Below are positions 44,027 to 53,281 of a stretch of DNA of 64,000 bases, in pieces; the first letter of the stretch is position 1; each line of letters begins with the position of its first letter. Source of the DNA: Candidatus Krumholzibacteriota bacterium (GTDB lineage: Bacteria; Krumholzibacteriota; Krumholzibacteriia; LZORAL124-64-63); assembly GCA_022711765.1 (NCBI GenBank), contig JAKLEB010000002.1:248001-312000 (forward strand). Reading direction: 5' to 3'. The position numbers and the translations under genes were made by a program. The notes under the pieces are model-generated. The model saw only the letters and a program-made list of their open reading frames with translations, searched no databases and was not told the DNA's origin.

Positions 44027-44632
44027 ATGAGGCACGATCACGATGGCGATCGCCGCGCCGCGCCGCAGGACCGCGGTCGGCCGGCGTTTCTCGTCTGGCT
44101 TGGCGCAGTGGTCGTCTATGCGATCGCGGCGCAGGCCCAGGTCGGAGGTCCGTACGATCTGAGCTGGAGCACCATCGATGGCGGCGGCGGGACGCCGTCG
44201 ACCGGCGGGGCCTACAGCCTCGGCGGCACGATCGGTCAACCCGACGCCGGCGCGACGAGCGGCGGATCCTACGAGCTACAGGGCGGTTTCTGGCCTGGCG
44301 GCGGGATCGTCGTCGGCGTCGAGGACGAGATCTTGCCGCCGGACGCCGTCCCGCTGGTGTTCCGGCTTCACGGCGGAGTGCCGAACCCGTTCAACCCGCG
44401 CACGCAGATCGCGTTCGACCTGCCCCGGGCCGGTCCGGTGCGGCTCGCCGTCTTCGATCTGCGCGGGGCGCTCGTGCGGATGCTCGTCCAGGAGGTGATG
44501 CCCGCCGGCCGCCACACCACGGTCTGGAACGGCGAGGACGATTCCGGCGAGACCGTCGCGAGCGGCGTCTACGTGTTCATCCTCGAAGCGGACGGTCAGC
44601 GCGCGCGAAGCAAGAACCTGCTGCTGAAATAG
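44027..44632 (+). CDS. Small secreted protein with FlgD-like C-terminal tail
   Basis: 201 residues. A hydrophobic segment (FLVWLGAVVVYAIAAQAQ) after a basic N-terminus fits a signal peptide. The middle contains the GGAYSLGGTIGQPDAGATSGGSYELQGGFW motif found in secreted proteins of several uncultured phyla. The last 85 residues are a FlgD-Ig tail (VPNPFNPRTQIAFDLP, VFDLRGALVRMLV, GVYVFILEADGQRARSKNLLLK). Only the tail is a recognisable domain. The start has GAGGTGGTGGG upstream. Confidence 0.7.
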   Translation: MRHDHDGDRRAAPQDRGRPAFLVWLGAVVVYAIAAQAQVGGPYDLSWSTIDGGGGTPSTGGAYSLGGTIGQPDAGATSGGSYELQGGFWPGGGIVVGVEDEILPPDAVPLVFRLHGGVPNPFNPRTQIAFDLPRAGPVRLAVFDLRGALVRMLVQEVMPAGRHTTVWNGEDDSGETVASGVYVFILEADGQRARSKNLLLK

Positions 44633-44653
44633 CGAGGGTCCCGTCGTCGCGCC

Positions 44654-45589
44654 TCAAGCCGGCTTCCACCGCCGGTGCACCCAGGTCCACTGCTCGGGAT
44701 GCTCGGCGACGAACGCTTCGAGCAGCTCGGTGTAGCGCCGGGTGGTCCGGGCGACGATCTCGGCGAGATCCCCCCCGTCCGCGAGCGGGATCTCCTCGCT
44801 GAAGGTCGCGTGGTGGCGGCCGGCGCGGTCGCGCCACGAGAGCGCCAGGATCACGGGGCAGCCCGTGCGCGCGGCGAGCAGGGCCGGCGCCTTCACGGTG
44901 CCGGCTTCGCGGCCGAAGAAGCCGACGCGCGCGCCCGTCGTGCCGCCCTCGTGCTGGTCGATGGACATGCCCACGGCGCCCCCCGCGCGCAGGTGGCGCA
45001 GCACGTCCTTGAGGCTGCGATAGCTGTCGAGGAAGCGCACGCCGCGGTCGCGCCGGACGCCCTGCCAGAATCGGTCGACCCCGGCGTGGTGCGCATGGCG
45101 GGTGATGACCCTGATGTCGAGGCCCCAGGCCGCCTGCGCCGCGGCGAGGTACTCCCAGTTGCCGACGTGAGCGGTCAGCACGATGAGACCCCGTCCGCGG
45201 TCGCGCGCAGCGCGCACGCGCTCGAGTCCGGACACCGTGAAGCGGTCGCGCAGGGACTGGTCGTCGAGCCGGGGCAGGCGGAGGAACTCCGCGAGGACCG
45301 TACCATAATGGGCGAAGTTCGCGCGGCAGAGTCGGCGCAGCTCGCGGTCGTCGCGGGTCGCGCCGAAGGCCTGGCGCAGGCCGGCGAGGGCGGTGCGGCG
45401 ACGGCGGCGGCCGAGGCAGTACCACGCCAGTCCGAGGCCGCGACCGAGCCTCAGGGCAGCCGGTTCGGGCAGGGCCTGGATCGCGGCCGCGACGACGCGC
45501 AGGAGGGTCTCGCTCAGATCGCCACCTCCGATTCCGCCGCCCGGTCGGGTGCCGGTGGTCGGGGCGCCGCGGTCGATCGCGCCGATCAC
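44654..45589 (-). CDS. LpxL/HtrB-family lysophospholipid or lipid A acyltransferase
   Basis: 311 residues. The LpxL/HtrB family adds secondary acyl chains to lipid A precursors at the inner membrane. The catalytic H-x4-E motif is TAHVGNWEYLAAA. Family features further on are GMSIDQHEGGTTGARVGFFGREAGTVKAPALLAARTGCPVI and EQWTWVHRRW at the C-terminus. Usually one N-terminal membrane helix is present; here it is weakly hydrophobic (LLRVVAAAIQALPEP). GTG 45589 is used, leaving about 25 extra residues; a later start is possible. It supports a Gram-negative outer membrane. Confidence 0.85.
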   Translation of the reverse strand: MIGAIDRGAPTTGTRPGGGIGGGDLSETLLRVVAAAIQALPEPAALRLGRGLGLAWYCLGRRRRRTALAGLRQAFGATRDDRELRRLCRANFAHYGTVLAEFLRLPRLDDQSLRDRFTVSGLERVRAARDRGRGLIVLTAHVGNWEYLAAAQAAWGLDIRVITRHAHHAGVDRFWQGVRRDRGVRFLDSYRSLKDVLRHLRAGGAVGMSIDQHEGGTTGARVGFFGREAGTVKAPALLAARTGCPVILALSWRDRAGRHHATFSEEIPLADGGDLAEIVARTTRRYTELLEAFVAEHPEQWTWVHRRWKPA

Positions 45590-45750
45590 CCGGAACTCTC
45601 CGGGCCGAGGTACGGCAGCAATCTACCGATCCGCCGGTTTCCGGTCAAAGGCGCCGGGCTGGCCAGCAGGGGGCACGTTGCCGTAACTTGAGGCCAGGGG
45701 ATTGCGTACCAATCGAGTCCGCTGGGGTCTCGATCGGGGAGTTGCCATCG

Positions 45751-47733
45751 ATGTCCGCTCACGGGCGCAATCTTCGCCGGCTCGGTTCGCTGCCGCTCGC
45801 CGGCCTGCTGCTGCTGACTGCCTGCGGCGGCGATGAGACCGCGCCGCCGGTGCCGTCGCCGGTTTTGACGGTGAATCAGGCCGTCGCGAACGCCGGCTGG
45901 TTTCCCACCATCGATCCCGATTCGACAGCGTTTGCCGTGGTCCGTTTCGACTCGACCGGCGGCGGCGGCGAGGAACTGAGCTGCCGGACCTTCTCGGGCG
46001 ACCAGACCGTGGACGCGGAGCGCCTGATGATTCTCGATCCGCAGGCGACCTTCGCCTTCCCGGGCGCCATCCTGCAGTACGCCACGCTCGCGAGCGCCGT
46101 CCCGACGCCGGTCGTGGCCGACCGCGCCGGCGCGAATCTCGTACTGGCCGCGCCGGCGGGCGGCGAGGTGGCCGGGAGCGTGCCGGTGATCGGCGAGGCC
46201 GAGGTCGACGAGTGGCGGCGCGCCGCGCTCGGCGACCTCGGCGCCGTGGCGCCGGGTCCGTGGTCCGTCGCGGTCGGCGCCGCGTACTCGCAGCAGCACG
46301 CCGCCCTGCTGGGCGGAGTCGCGCCGGCGGCGCTTTCGGCGGAAGCGGCGGAACGGCTCGCGTTCGACGACCAGGCCCAGGGCCGGGCGATCGTCCGGCT
46401 CGAGCGCGTGCACCACCTGGTGGGCGCGACCTGGCCGGGCACGCCGAGCGCGGCCTTCGCCCCCGACGTCACGGGCGCGGACCTGGCCGGCCAGATGGAG
46501 CTCGGCAACCCGCCGGTCTGGGTGGATGCGGTCGCGCACGGGCAGCTGTTGCTGGTGCTGGTCGAGTCCTCAGCGCCGGCGGGCGAGGTGGTGGCTGCGG
46601 CGGAGCGGACCTTCCGGGCCGCGGTGTCCGGCGAGGATCCTGCCGCCGGCCCGCTCATCGGCGACCTGCCCGACCTGGACGTGAAGGTCTTCGCCTCGGG
46701 CGCCGACGCCGACGCAGCCGAGACGGCCGCGCTCGCCGGCCAGCAGTCCCTGACGGCATTCCTGCAAGCGGCGCCGGGCAACGCGGCGGACCTGCCTCCG
46801 GTCTCCGCATCGCTCGCGGCGCTGCGCAACGGCGGCCCGGTGAGCTTCGGGTTCGCGGCGACCTTCGCGTTCGTCGCATGCGAGGTCTACGAACCCGTGT
46901 TCGAGACCGTGCTCTGGGGATACGAGGCGCGCGACGCGCGCACGGTCCGCCGGGCCGACGACCTCCATAGCGATGGGCTGGCCGACTTCCCGGCGCGGGC
47001 CTGGTACAACTACGAGGGGGGTACGCAGAACTTCACGAGCACCCTCGTCACCTCCGTCCCGGATCTCAAGGGAGGCGGCGGTCCGGCCACGCCCACGGCC
47101 GGCCGCCGCGAGCCCTTTCTCGTCGACGACGCCCTGAACGGATTCCCCGTGTTCGAGTTCTACCAGCTGGCCCTGCCCGGCGGCGTCCTCCATTGCGATC
47201 TGCGATTCGACGGATCGGCGCTCGTGCGCACCGACTACACGATCTTCCTGGTCATGGGTCTGCCCGGCAACATCCGGCTGCGGGTCGCCGGCGCCGATCC
47301 CGAGAACTTCAGCCACCGGAACACGCCGGACTACTTCCTGCACGGCGACGAAGCCCAGGTGGCGCAGAGCAACCTGCTCATCGGGAGGCAGCCGGACACT
47401 GATTTCTTCGTGTTCCAGCACGATCCCTACGGTCCCGAGGTCGCGGATTTCACCCTCGAGGATCAGATGGGCTGGCACGTCTACGCCTTCGCGTTCGGAG
47501 TCGAGGGCGGCATGGCGATCTACGTGGACGGGGATCGGATCGGCGGGGACGATTTCCTCTTCTACCCGTTGATCGATTTCGACCACGCGACCGTCGGCGC
47601 CCGGTGGTTCGGGCACACCAGCTACGATACGGCCGCGCTGTGGCTCGCCGAGATCGTGGCCTACCGGGGGTACGGAGAGCCGGCGGCCATCGCGGCCGAG
47701 ACCGCGCGCCTGGAAGCGAAGTACGGACTGTGA
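45751..47733 (+). CDS. Lipoprotein with cholesterol-dependent-cytolysin-like core and LamG/concanavalin-like C-terminal domain
   Basis: 660 residues. The signal peptide ends in lipobox LTAC followed by GGDE. Residues about 40-385 resemble the MACPF-type core of thiol-activated cytolysins: GRAIVRLERVHHLVGATWPGTPSAAF, NPPVWVDAVAHGQLLLVLVESSAP (about 253), FRAAVSG, DLDVKVFASGADA and VSFGFAATFAF. The undecapeptide and cholesterol-binding domain 4 are absent. Instead the C-terminus (about 430-660) is a LamG-like lectin/glucanase fold: NGFPVFEFYQLALPGGVLHC, DYTIFLVMGLP, GWHVYAFAFGVEGGMAIYVDGDRI and WLAEIVAYRGYGEP. Pore formation is inferred only. ATG 45751 chosen for its signal peptide. Confidence 0.7.
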   Translation: MSAHGRNLRRLGSLPLAGLLLLTACGGDETAPPVPSPVLTVNQAVANAGWFPTIDPDSTAFAVVRFDSTGGGGEELSCRTFSGDQTVDAERLMILDPQATFAFPGAILQYATLASAVPTPVVADRAGANLVLAAPAGGEVAGSVPVIGEAEVDEWRRAALGDLGAVAPGPWSVAVGAAYSQQHAALLGGVAPAALSAEAAERLAFDDQAQGRAIVRLERVHHLVGATWPGTPSAAFAPDVTGADLAGQMELGNPPVWVDAVAHGQLLLVLVESSAPAGEVVAAAERTFRAAVSGEDPAAGPLIGDLPDLDVKVFASGADADAAETAALAGQQSLTAFLQAAPGNAADLPPVSASLAALRNGGPVSFGFAATFAFVACEVYEPVFETVLWGYEARDARTVRRADDLHSDGLADFPARAWYNYEGGTQNFTSTLVTSVPDLKGGGGPATPTAGRREPFLVDDALNGFPVFEFYQLALPGGVLHCDLRFDGSALVRTDYTIFLVMGLPGNIRLRVAGADPENFSHRNTPDYFLHGDEAQVAQSNLLIGRQPDTDFFVFQHDPYGPEVADFTLEDQMGWHVYAFAFGVEGGMAIYVDGDRIGGDDFLFYPLIDFDHATVGARWFGHTSYDTAALWLAEIVAYRGYGEPAAIAAETARLEAKYGL

Positions 47734-47740
47734 CCGCGGC

Positions 47741-49129
47741 CTAGGCGTGGATCGAGCGGCCGTCGACCGCGAGCGCGGCTTCCTTCACGGTCTCGGCCAG
47801 CGTCGGGTGCGCGTGGCAGACGCGGGCGATGTCCTCGCTGCTCGCGCCGACCGCCATCGCCAGCACGGCCTCGGCGATCAGCTCTCCGGCTCGCGGCCCG
47901 ATCATGTGCACGCCGAGGACGCGGTCGGTCTCCGCGTGGGCGAGGATCTTGACCCGCCCGTCGATCCGCTCGAGGGCGCGGGCGCGGCTGTTGGCCCGGA
48001 AGAAGAAGACGCCCTTGCGGTACGCGACGCCTTCAGCCTTGAGCTGCTCCTCGGTCCGGCCGACCCCGGCGATCTCGGGGTCGGTGTAGCAGACGCCCGG
48101 GATGATCGCCGGATCCGCGTGGCCCCACCCGGTCGCGATCAGCTCGACGCAGGCGATGCCCTCCTCCTCGGCCTTGTGCGCGAGCATCGGCCCGGCGATC
48201 ACGTCGCCGATGGCATAGACGCCGGCGGCGCGCGTGCGGAAGCGGTCGTCGACCGGGACCCGGCCCCGCTCGTCGAGCGCGATCCCCACCGAGTCGAGGC
48301 CGAGGCCCTCGGTGTACGGCTTGCGGCCGACCGCGACGAGCACGCGGTCGGCGCGCAACGGCTCCTGGCCCTCGATCTCGACGATCGCGTCCTGTCCGTC
48401 GCGCCGCGCTCCCGTGACGCGAGCCTTCAGGACGAACCTGAGCCCCTGGCGCTTGAGGAGCTTCTGCGCCTCCCGGGCGATCTCGAGATCGGTGCCGGGG
48501 AGGATGCGGTCGAGGTACTCGACGACCGTGACCTCGGCGCCGAGCCGCCGCCACACGCTGCCCAGCTCGAGGCCGATGTAGCCGGCGCCGATGACGACGA
48601 GGTGCCGCGGCACGGTCGGGAACGAGAGCGCCGTCGTCGAGTCGCCGACGACGTCGCCGTCCAGCTCGACCCCGGGCAGCGGCGCCGGCACGCTGCCCGT
48701 CGCGATGAGCACGTGCCTGGCGGCGAGGTCGACGCGGTCCTTGCCCTCGACCGCGACCCTCCCGGGGCCGGCCAGTCGCGCGGCGCCCTCGTATCGGGTC
48801 ACCTTGTTCTTCTTGAAGAGGCCGGCGATCCCGTCGGTCAGATCGACGACGATCCGGTCCTTGCGGGCGAGCATCGCGGGCAGGTCGAGCGCGACCCCGC
48901 CGAGCTTGATGCCCTGGCCATCGAGGCCGGCGACCAGCTCGTGGTACTTCTCGCTGCTCTCCAGCAGCGCCTTGCTGGGTATGCAGCCGATGCGCAGGCA
49001 GGTGCCGCCGAGCCGCGGTTCCCGTTCGACGCAGGCCACGTCCAGGCCGAGCTGGGCGGCGCGGATCGCGGCCACATAGCCGCCCGGTCCGGCGCCGATC
49101 ACCACGAGGTCGTGCTGCCTGTCCGCCAC
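47741..49129 (-). CDS. lpdA: Dihydrolipoyl dehydrogenase (E3)
   Basis: 462 residues, FAD flavoprotein that reoxidises lipoyl groups of 2-oxo acid dehydrogenase complexes with NAD+. Features are DLVVIGAGPGGYVAAIRAAQLG, redox-active GGTCLRIGCIPSK, NAD-binding HLVVIGAGYIGLELG and the C-terminal interface HAHPTLAETVKEAAL with the catalytic His-Glu pair. It starts at GTG 49129, 2 bases after the sucB stop, so the two are coupled. Length is normal for the family. Confidence 0.96.
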   Translation of the reverse strand: MADRQHDLVVIGAGPGGYVAAIRAAQLGLDVACVEREPRLGGTCLRIGCIPSKALLESSEKYHELVAGLDGQGIKLGGVALDLPAMLARKDRIVVDLTDGIAGLFKKNKVTRYEGAARLAGPGRVAVEGKDRVDLAARHVLIATGSVPAPLPGVELDGDVVGDSTTALSFPTVPRHLVVIGAGYIGLELGSVWRRLGAEVTVVEYLDRILPGTDLEIAREAQKLLKRQGLRFVLKARVTGARRDGQDAIVEIEGQEPLRADRVLVAVGRKPYTEGLGLDSVGIALDERGRVPVDDRFRTRAAGVYAIGDVIAGPMLAHKAEEEGIACVELIATGWGHADPAIIPGVCYTDPEIAGVGRTEEQLKAEGVAYRKGVFFFRANSRARALERIDGRVKILAHAETDRVLGVHMIGPRAGELIAEAVLAMAVGASSEDIARVCHAHPTLAETVKEAALAVDGRSIHA

Positions 49130-49131
49130 GG

Positions 49132-50319
49132 TCAGACCTCCAGCATCAGTCGCTCGGGCGCCTCGATGCATTCCTTGACGTGCTTGAGGAACGTCACGCC
49201 CTCGCGTCCGTCGACGATCCGGTGGTCGTAGGTGAGCGCGACGTACATCATCGGCCGCACGACGATCTCGCCGCCGACCACGACCGCGCGGTCCTGGATG
49301 GCGTGCAGGCCGAGGACGCCGCTCTGCGGCGGGTTCACGATCGGGGTCGAGAGCAGCGAACCGTAGACGCCGCCGTTGCTGATCGTGAAGGTCCCGCCCT
49401 CGAGCTCGGCGAGGTCGATCTTCTTGTTCTGCGCCCGGCCGGCGAAGTCGGCGATGCGCTGCTCGAGGTCGCCGAAGCCGAGGGCCTCCGCGTTGCGGAT
49501 CACCGGTACCACGAGGCCCTTGCCGCTGCCGATGGCGATGCCGATGTCGTAGTAGTCGCGCTCGACGATGTCCTGGCCGCGGATCTCGCTGTTGAGCTGC
49601 GGCACGAGCCTGAGCGCGTCGATCACGGCCTTGGTGAAGAAGCTCATGAAGCCGAGCTTGACGCCGTAACGCGCCTGGAACGCCTCCTGATGGCGCGCGC
49701 GCATGGCCTTGACCGCGCTCATGTCGACCTCGTTGAAGGTCGTGAGCAGGGCGGCGCTGTTCTGCGCGGCGACGAGGCGGTCGGCGATGCGGCGGCGGAT
49801 CGGGCTCATCGGCCGCAGGCGCTCCTCGCGCGAGCCGGCCGCGGGCCGCGGCGCGGGTGGCGGCGGCGTCGCCGCGGTCGCGCGCAGCGCGTCTTCCTTG
49901 AGCACGCGGCCGCCCGGCCCGGTCCCGGTGACCTGCGCGGCGGACAGGCCCTGCTCGGCGAGGACCCTTCGCGCCGCCGGCATGACCGTCGCGTCGGTCG
50001 CGGCCGGGCCGGTCGGCGCCTGGCCGGTCGCCGGAGTCGCGCTCGCGCGCGGGGCTGCCGGCCCACCAGGTTCGCCGGACGCGGTCTCGTCGATGAGCGC
50101 CACGACGTCGCCAACCTTGCAGTAGGTGCCGGCCGGCACCCGGATCTCGACGAGCCGGCCGGCGACGGGGGCCGGCAGCTCGACGGTGGCCTTGTCCGAG
50201 TCGATCTCCGCCAGCGGCTCGTCGGCCGCCACGACCTCGCCGAGGCGGCGGATCCAGTCGGCGACCTGCACCTCGCTGATCGACTCGCCAAGCTCCGGAA
50301 TCCTGACCTCGACCGCCAT
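49132..50319 (-). CDS. sucB: 2-oxoglutarate dehydrogenase E2, dihydrolipoamide succinyltransferase
   Basis: 395 residues. Lipoyl domain at the N-terminus with the lipoylated Lys in EIDSDKATVELPAP (about residue 43), an Ala/Pro linker, an E3-binding peripheral domain (MPAARRVLAEQGLSAAQVTGTGPGGRVLKEDAL), a second linker and a catalytic core (FNEVDMSAVKAMRARHQEAF, TISNGGVYGSLLSTPIVNPPQSGVLGLH, YDHRIVDGREGVTFLKHV with the active-site His). NEVDMS and the single lipoyl domain favour SucB over PDH E2. Start ATG 50319 begins MAVEVRIPELGES; the frame is open upstream across the terminator hairpin. Confidence 0.94.
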   Translation of the reverse strand: MAVEVRIPELGESISEVQVADWIRRLGEVVAADEPLAEIDSDKATVELPAPVAGRLVEIRVPAGTYCKVGDVVALIDETASGEPGGPAAPRASATPATGQAPTGPAATDATVMPAARRVLAEQGLSAAQVTGTGPGGRVLKEDALRATAATPPPPAPRPAAGSREERLRPMSPIRRRIADRLVAAQNSAALLTTFNEVDMSAVKAMRARHQEAFQARYGVKLGFMSFFTKAVIDALRLVPQLNSEIRGQDIVERDYYDIGIAIGSGKGLVVPVIRNAEALGFGDLEQRIADFAGRAQNKKIDLAELEGGTFTISNGGVYGSLLSTPIVNPPQSGVLGLHAIQDRAVVVGGEIVVRPMMYVALTYDHRIVDGREGVTFLKHVKECIEAPERLMLEV

Positions 50320-50360
50320 GCCGACCGTCCCTGTGCCGCCCGGCGCCGAACGCCGGGCAT

Positions 50361-50400
50361 GGAAAAGCCGGGGTCCGGTCAGCCCTGACCGAACCCCGGC
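50361..50400 (-). terminator. Intrinsic terminator between sucA and sucB (minus strand)
   Basis: Left arm 50367-50382 and right arm 50385-50400 pair over 16 bp with a single mismatch; G50382 and C50385 probably stay open, leaving about 15 bp around a GCCC loop. On the minus strand the stem is followed at once by TTTT (50366-50363). It lies after the sucA stop and 43 bases before the sucB start. Confidence 0.65.
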
Positions 50401-50479
50401 GCCCCGGAATGAAGGAGGCACACCAGGCACGCGACCCCCTTCGCTCCACAAATAAGATTAAAACTATCCTGAACGCACG

Positions 50480-53254
50480 TCATTTTCTAACGTCCGGTCC
50501 GAACACCCGCTCGAGCAGGAGCAGGCTCTCCAGCCTGTGGCTGGCCGAGGAGCCGGTGGCCGGCGAGGCCGAGACCGGGCGGCACACGGCGCTCAGCGGA
50601 TGCGTGCCCAGCAGCTGGCTGCCGAAACGGATCCGCAGATGCGGCCACGCACCCATGTTCTCGGGCTCCTCCTGGACCCAGCGGACCGGCAGATGTCTCG
50701 GGTAACCCGCCAGCGCCGCTTCGAGGACCGCCGCCGGCAAGGGGTAGAGCTGCTCGAACCGCACGATATGGACGTCGCCCCGACCGAGGCGCCGCCGCTG
50801 GTGCTCCAGCTCGAAGTAGATCTTGCCGGTGCAGGCGAGGATCTCACGCGCCCGGCCGGCGCTCTCGTCGCGGCGCGGGTCCGCGATGATGCGCTGGAAG
50901 CCGCCGTTCGCGAGTTCGTCGAGGTCGCTGACCACCTCCGCCGCGCGGAGCATGCTCTTCGGCGTCAGGACCACCAGCGGTTTGCGCCATTTGCGCAGGA
51001 CCTGCCTGCGCAACAGGTGGAACAGCTGCGCCGGCGTGGTCGGCTGGGCGATCTGCAGGTTGTCCTCGGCGGCCAGGGCGAGGAACCGTTCGAGGCGCGC
51101 GCTGCTGTGTTCGGGCCCCATCCCCTCGAAACCGTGCGGCAGCAGCAGGACCAGGCCCGAGAGGAAACGCCACTTGCTCTCTCCGCTGGCGAGGAACTGG
51201 TCGATGATCACCTGCGCCGCGTTCACGAAGTCGCCGAACTGGGCTTCCCAGATCACGAGCGCGTCGGGCGCGTTGAGGCTGTACCCGTAATCGAAACCGA
51301 CCACGCCAGCCTCGGAGAGCGGGCTGTTGTAGATCTCGACCGGCGCCTGATCCGGGGCGAGGTGCTGCAGCGGGAGGTGGCTGGCGCCCGTCACGCTGTC
51401 GTGCAGGACCGCGTGGCGATGGCTGAACGTGCCGCGTTCGGTGTCCTGCCCGCCGAGGCGGACGCGGTAGCCCTCGACGGCGAGGGTCGCCAGGGCGAGG
51501 GCCTCGGCGGCGGACCAGTCCAGCGGTTGCCTGCCTTCGGCCATCTCGAGCCGCTGGTCCAGGAATCGCTGGATCTTGCGGTGCGGCGTGAATCCGGCCG
51601 GCACCGCCGCGAGCCGCCGCAGCAGGTGGACGAGCCGTTCGCGCGCGACCCGGGTCGACGCTTCGGGAATCACGGCCTCGGGGCCGCCCGCGTACTCGCG
51701 CCAGGCCACGCTCGTGACGCGGCGCTTGCCGGGGTCGGCATCGTGAGGCGTCCCGTTGTGGATCTCGTCGAAGTGGGCCTCCAGCACCGCCCGCCTCTCC
51801 GCGGCGATGCGGTCGGCGGTCTCGACATTGATCTCGCCGAGCTTGACCAGATGCTCGAGGTACCCCTCGCGCACGTTCTTGCGGCGGCGGATCTGCTCGT
51901 AGAGGAGGGGCTGGGTGAACGCGGGCTCGTCGGCCTCGTTGTGGCCGCGGCGGCGGTAGCAGAGCATGTCGATGACCACATCGCGCTTGAAGGCGCGACG
52001 GTAGTCCAGGGCGAGCGTCACGACCTGCGTGACCGCCTCGGGGTCCTCGCCGTTGACGTGGAAGACCGGGATCTGGAGCATCTTCGCGACGTCGGTGCAA
52101 TAGCGGCTGGAGCGCGCGTCGCGTGGATCGGTCGTGAAGCCGATCTGGTTGTTGACCACCACGTGCAGGGTCCCGCCGGTGCGGTAGCCGCGCAGCTCGG
52201 AGAGGTTGAGCGTCTCCTGGACGATGCCCTCGCCGATGAAGGCGGCGTCTCCGTGGATCAAGATCGCCATGCAGCGTTCGTGCTCGGTGTCGCCGAGCCG
52301 GTCCTGCTTCGCGCGCGTGCGGCCGAGCGCCACGGCGTTGACGAACTCGAGATGGCTGGGGTTGAAGCACAGCGCCAGGTGGACCTGACGGCCGTCGCGG
52401 CAGGTCCAGTCGCTGTGGTGGCCGAGGTGGTACTTCACGTCGCCCTGGCCGAGGTAGAGGTCGGGCTCCTTGTCCTCGAACAGCGCGAAGATCCTGGCCG
52501 GGCTCTCGCCCAGGATGTTGACCATCACGTTGAGTCGGCCGCGGTGGGCCATGCCGAGGAAGATGTCCTCGACGTCCAGCTTGCCGGCGTACTCGATCGA
52601 CTGGGCGAGCAGCGGGATCAGGCTCTCCGCGCCCTCGAGCGAGAAGCTCTTGGCCCCGATGTATTTCTTCTGGATGAACTCCTCGAGCAGGACCGCATCC
52701 GTCAGCCGCGTCAGGATGTCGACCTGGTCGTCGTGGGGGACGACGATGCGGTTCTCGCAACTTTCCATGCGACGGTAGAGCCAGCGCCGGCACGTGATGT
52801 CGTCGATGTGCATGAACTGGGCGCCGATCGAGCGCGTGTAGGTGGCCTGCAGGCGCCGCAGGATCTCGCGCAGCGGCAGGATCTCGCCCGGCGCGAGGCT
52901 GCCGGCCGAGAACGGCAGATCGAGGTCGGCCTCGGTGAAGCCGTAGTAGGCGAGGGTCAGCTCCTCGGGCGGCGGGGGCGGCGGTCCGAGCGGGTTCACG
53001 CGGGCGATGTTGTGGCCGCGAACCCGGTAGTTGCGGATGAGCCGGTCGACCTTGTTCTGCCGCTCGACCAGTTCCTGCTGGCGCCGGCCGACCTGGGCCG
53101 CGTCGGCGGGGGTGACGCTCGCGCCAAGGCTGAGCGAGGCGAAATAATCGCGCCAGTTGGCCGGAACGGACCCAGGATCGTTGCGCCAGGCAGCGTAGAG
53201 GTCCTCGCTGAACGCCAGCGAGAGGGTATTCGGAGCGTGCTGCTCAGGGTCCAT
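50480..53254 (-). CDS. sucA: 2-oxoglutarate dehydrogenase E1 (thiamine diphosphate-dependent)
   Basis: 924 residues, the normal length of about 930. It decarboxylates 2-oxoglutarate and passes the succinyl group to the E2 lipoyl arm in the TCA cycle. Hallmarks are the N-terminal SLAFSEDLYAAWRNDPGSVPANWRDYF, FLGMAHRGRLNVMVNILG, the ThDP region GDAAFIGEGIVQETLNLSELRGYRTGGTLHVVVNNQIGFTTDPRDARSS, DMLCYRRRGHNEADEPAFTQPL and the C-terminal EHSSARLERFLALAAEDN. It precedes sucB-lpdA on the same strand across a 160-base gap containing a terminator. Confidence 0.97.
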   Translation of the reverse strand: MDPEQHAPNTLSLAFSEDLYAAWRNDPGSVPANWRDYFASLSLGASVTPADAAQVGRRQQELVERQNKVDRLIRNYRVRGHNIARVNPLGPPPPPPEELTLAYYGFTEADLDLPFSAGSLAPGEILPLREILRRLQATYTRSIGAQFMHIDDITCRRWLYRRMESCENRIVVPHDDQVDILTRLTDAVLLEEFIQKKYIGAKSFSLEGAESLIPLLAQSIEYAGKLDVEDIFLGMAHRGRLNVMVNILGESPARIFALFEDKEPDLYLGQGDVKYHLGHHSDWTCRDGRQVHLALCFNPSHLEFVNAVALGRTRAKQDRLGDTEHERCMAILIHGDAAFIGEGIVQETLNLSELRGYRTGGTLHVVVNNQIGFTTDPRDARSSRYCTDVAKMLQIPVFHVNGEDPEAVTQVVTLALDYRRAFKRDVVIDMLCYRRRGHNEADEPAFTQPLLYEQIRRRKNVREGYLEHLVKLGEINVETADRIAAERRAVLEAHFDEIHNGTPHDADPGKRRVTSVAWREYAGGPEAVIPEASTRVARERLVHLLRRLAAVPAGFTPHRKIQRFLDQRLEMAEGRQPLDWSAAEALALATLAVEGYRVRLGGQDTERGTFSHRHAVLHDSVTGASHLPLQHLAPDQAPVEIYNSPLSEAGVVGFDYGYSLNAPDALVIWEAQFGDFVNAAQVIIDQFLASGESKWRFLSGLVLLLPHGFEGMGPEHSSARLERFLALAAEDNLQIAQPTTPAQLFHLLRRQVLRKWRKPLVVLTPKSMLRAAEVVSDLDELANGGFQRIIADPRRDESAGRAREILACTGKIYFELEHQRRRLGRGDVHIVRFEQLYPLPAAVLEAALAGYPRHLPVRWVQEEPENMGAWPHLRIRFGSQLLGTHPLSAVCRPVSASPATGSSASHRLESLLLLERVFGPDVRK

Positions 53255-53281
53255 CGTCCAGCCCCATCGCGGGGCGGGTCA

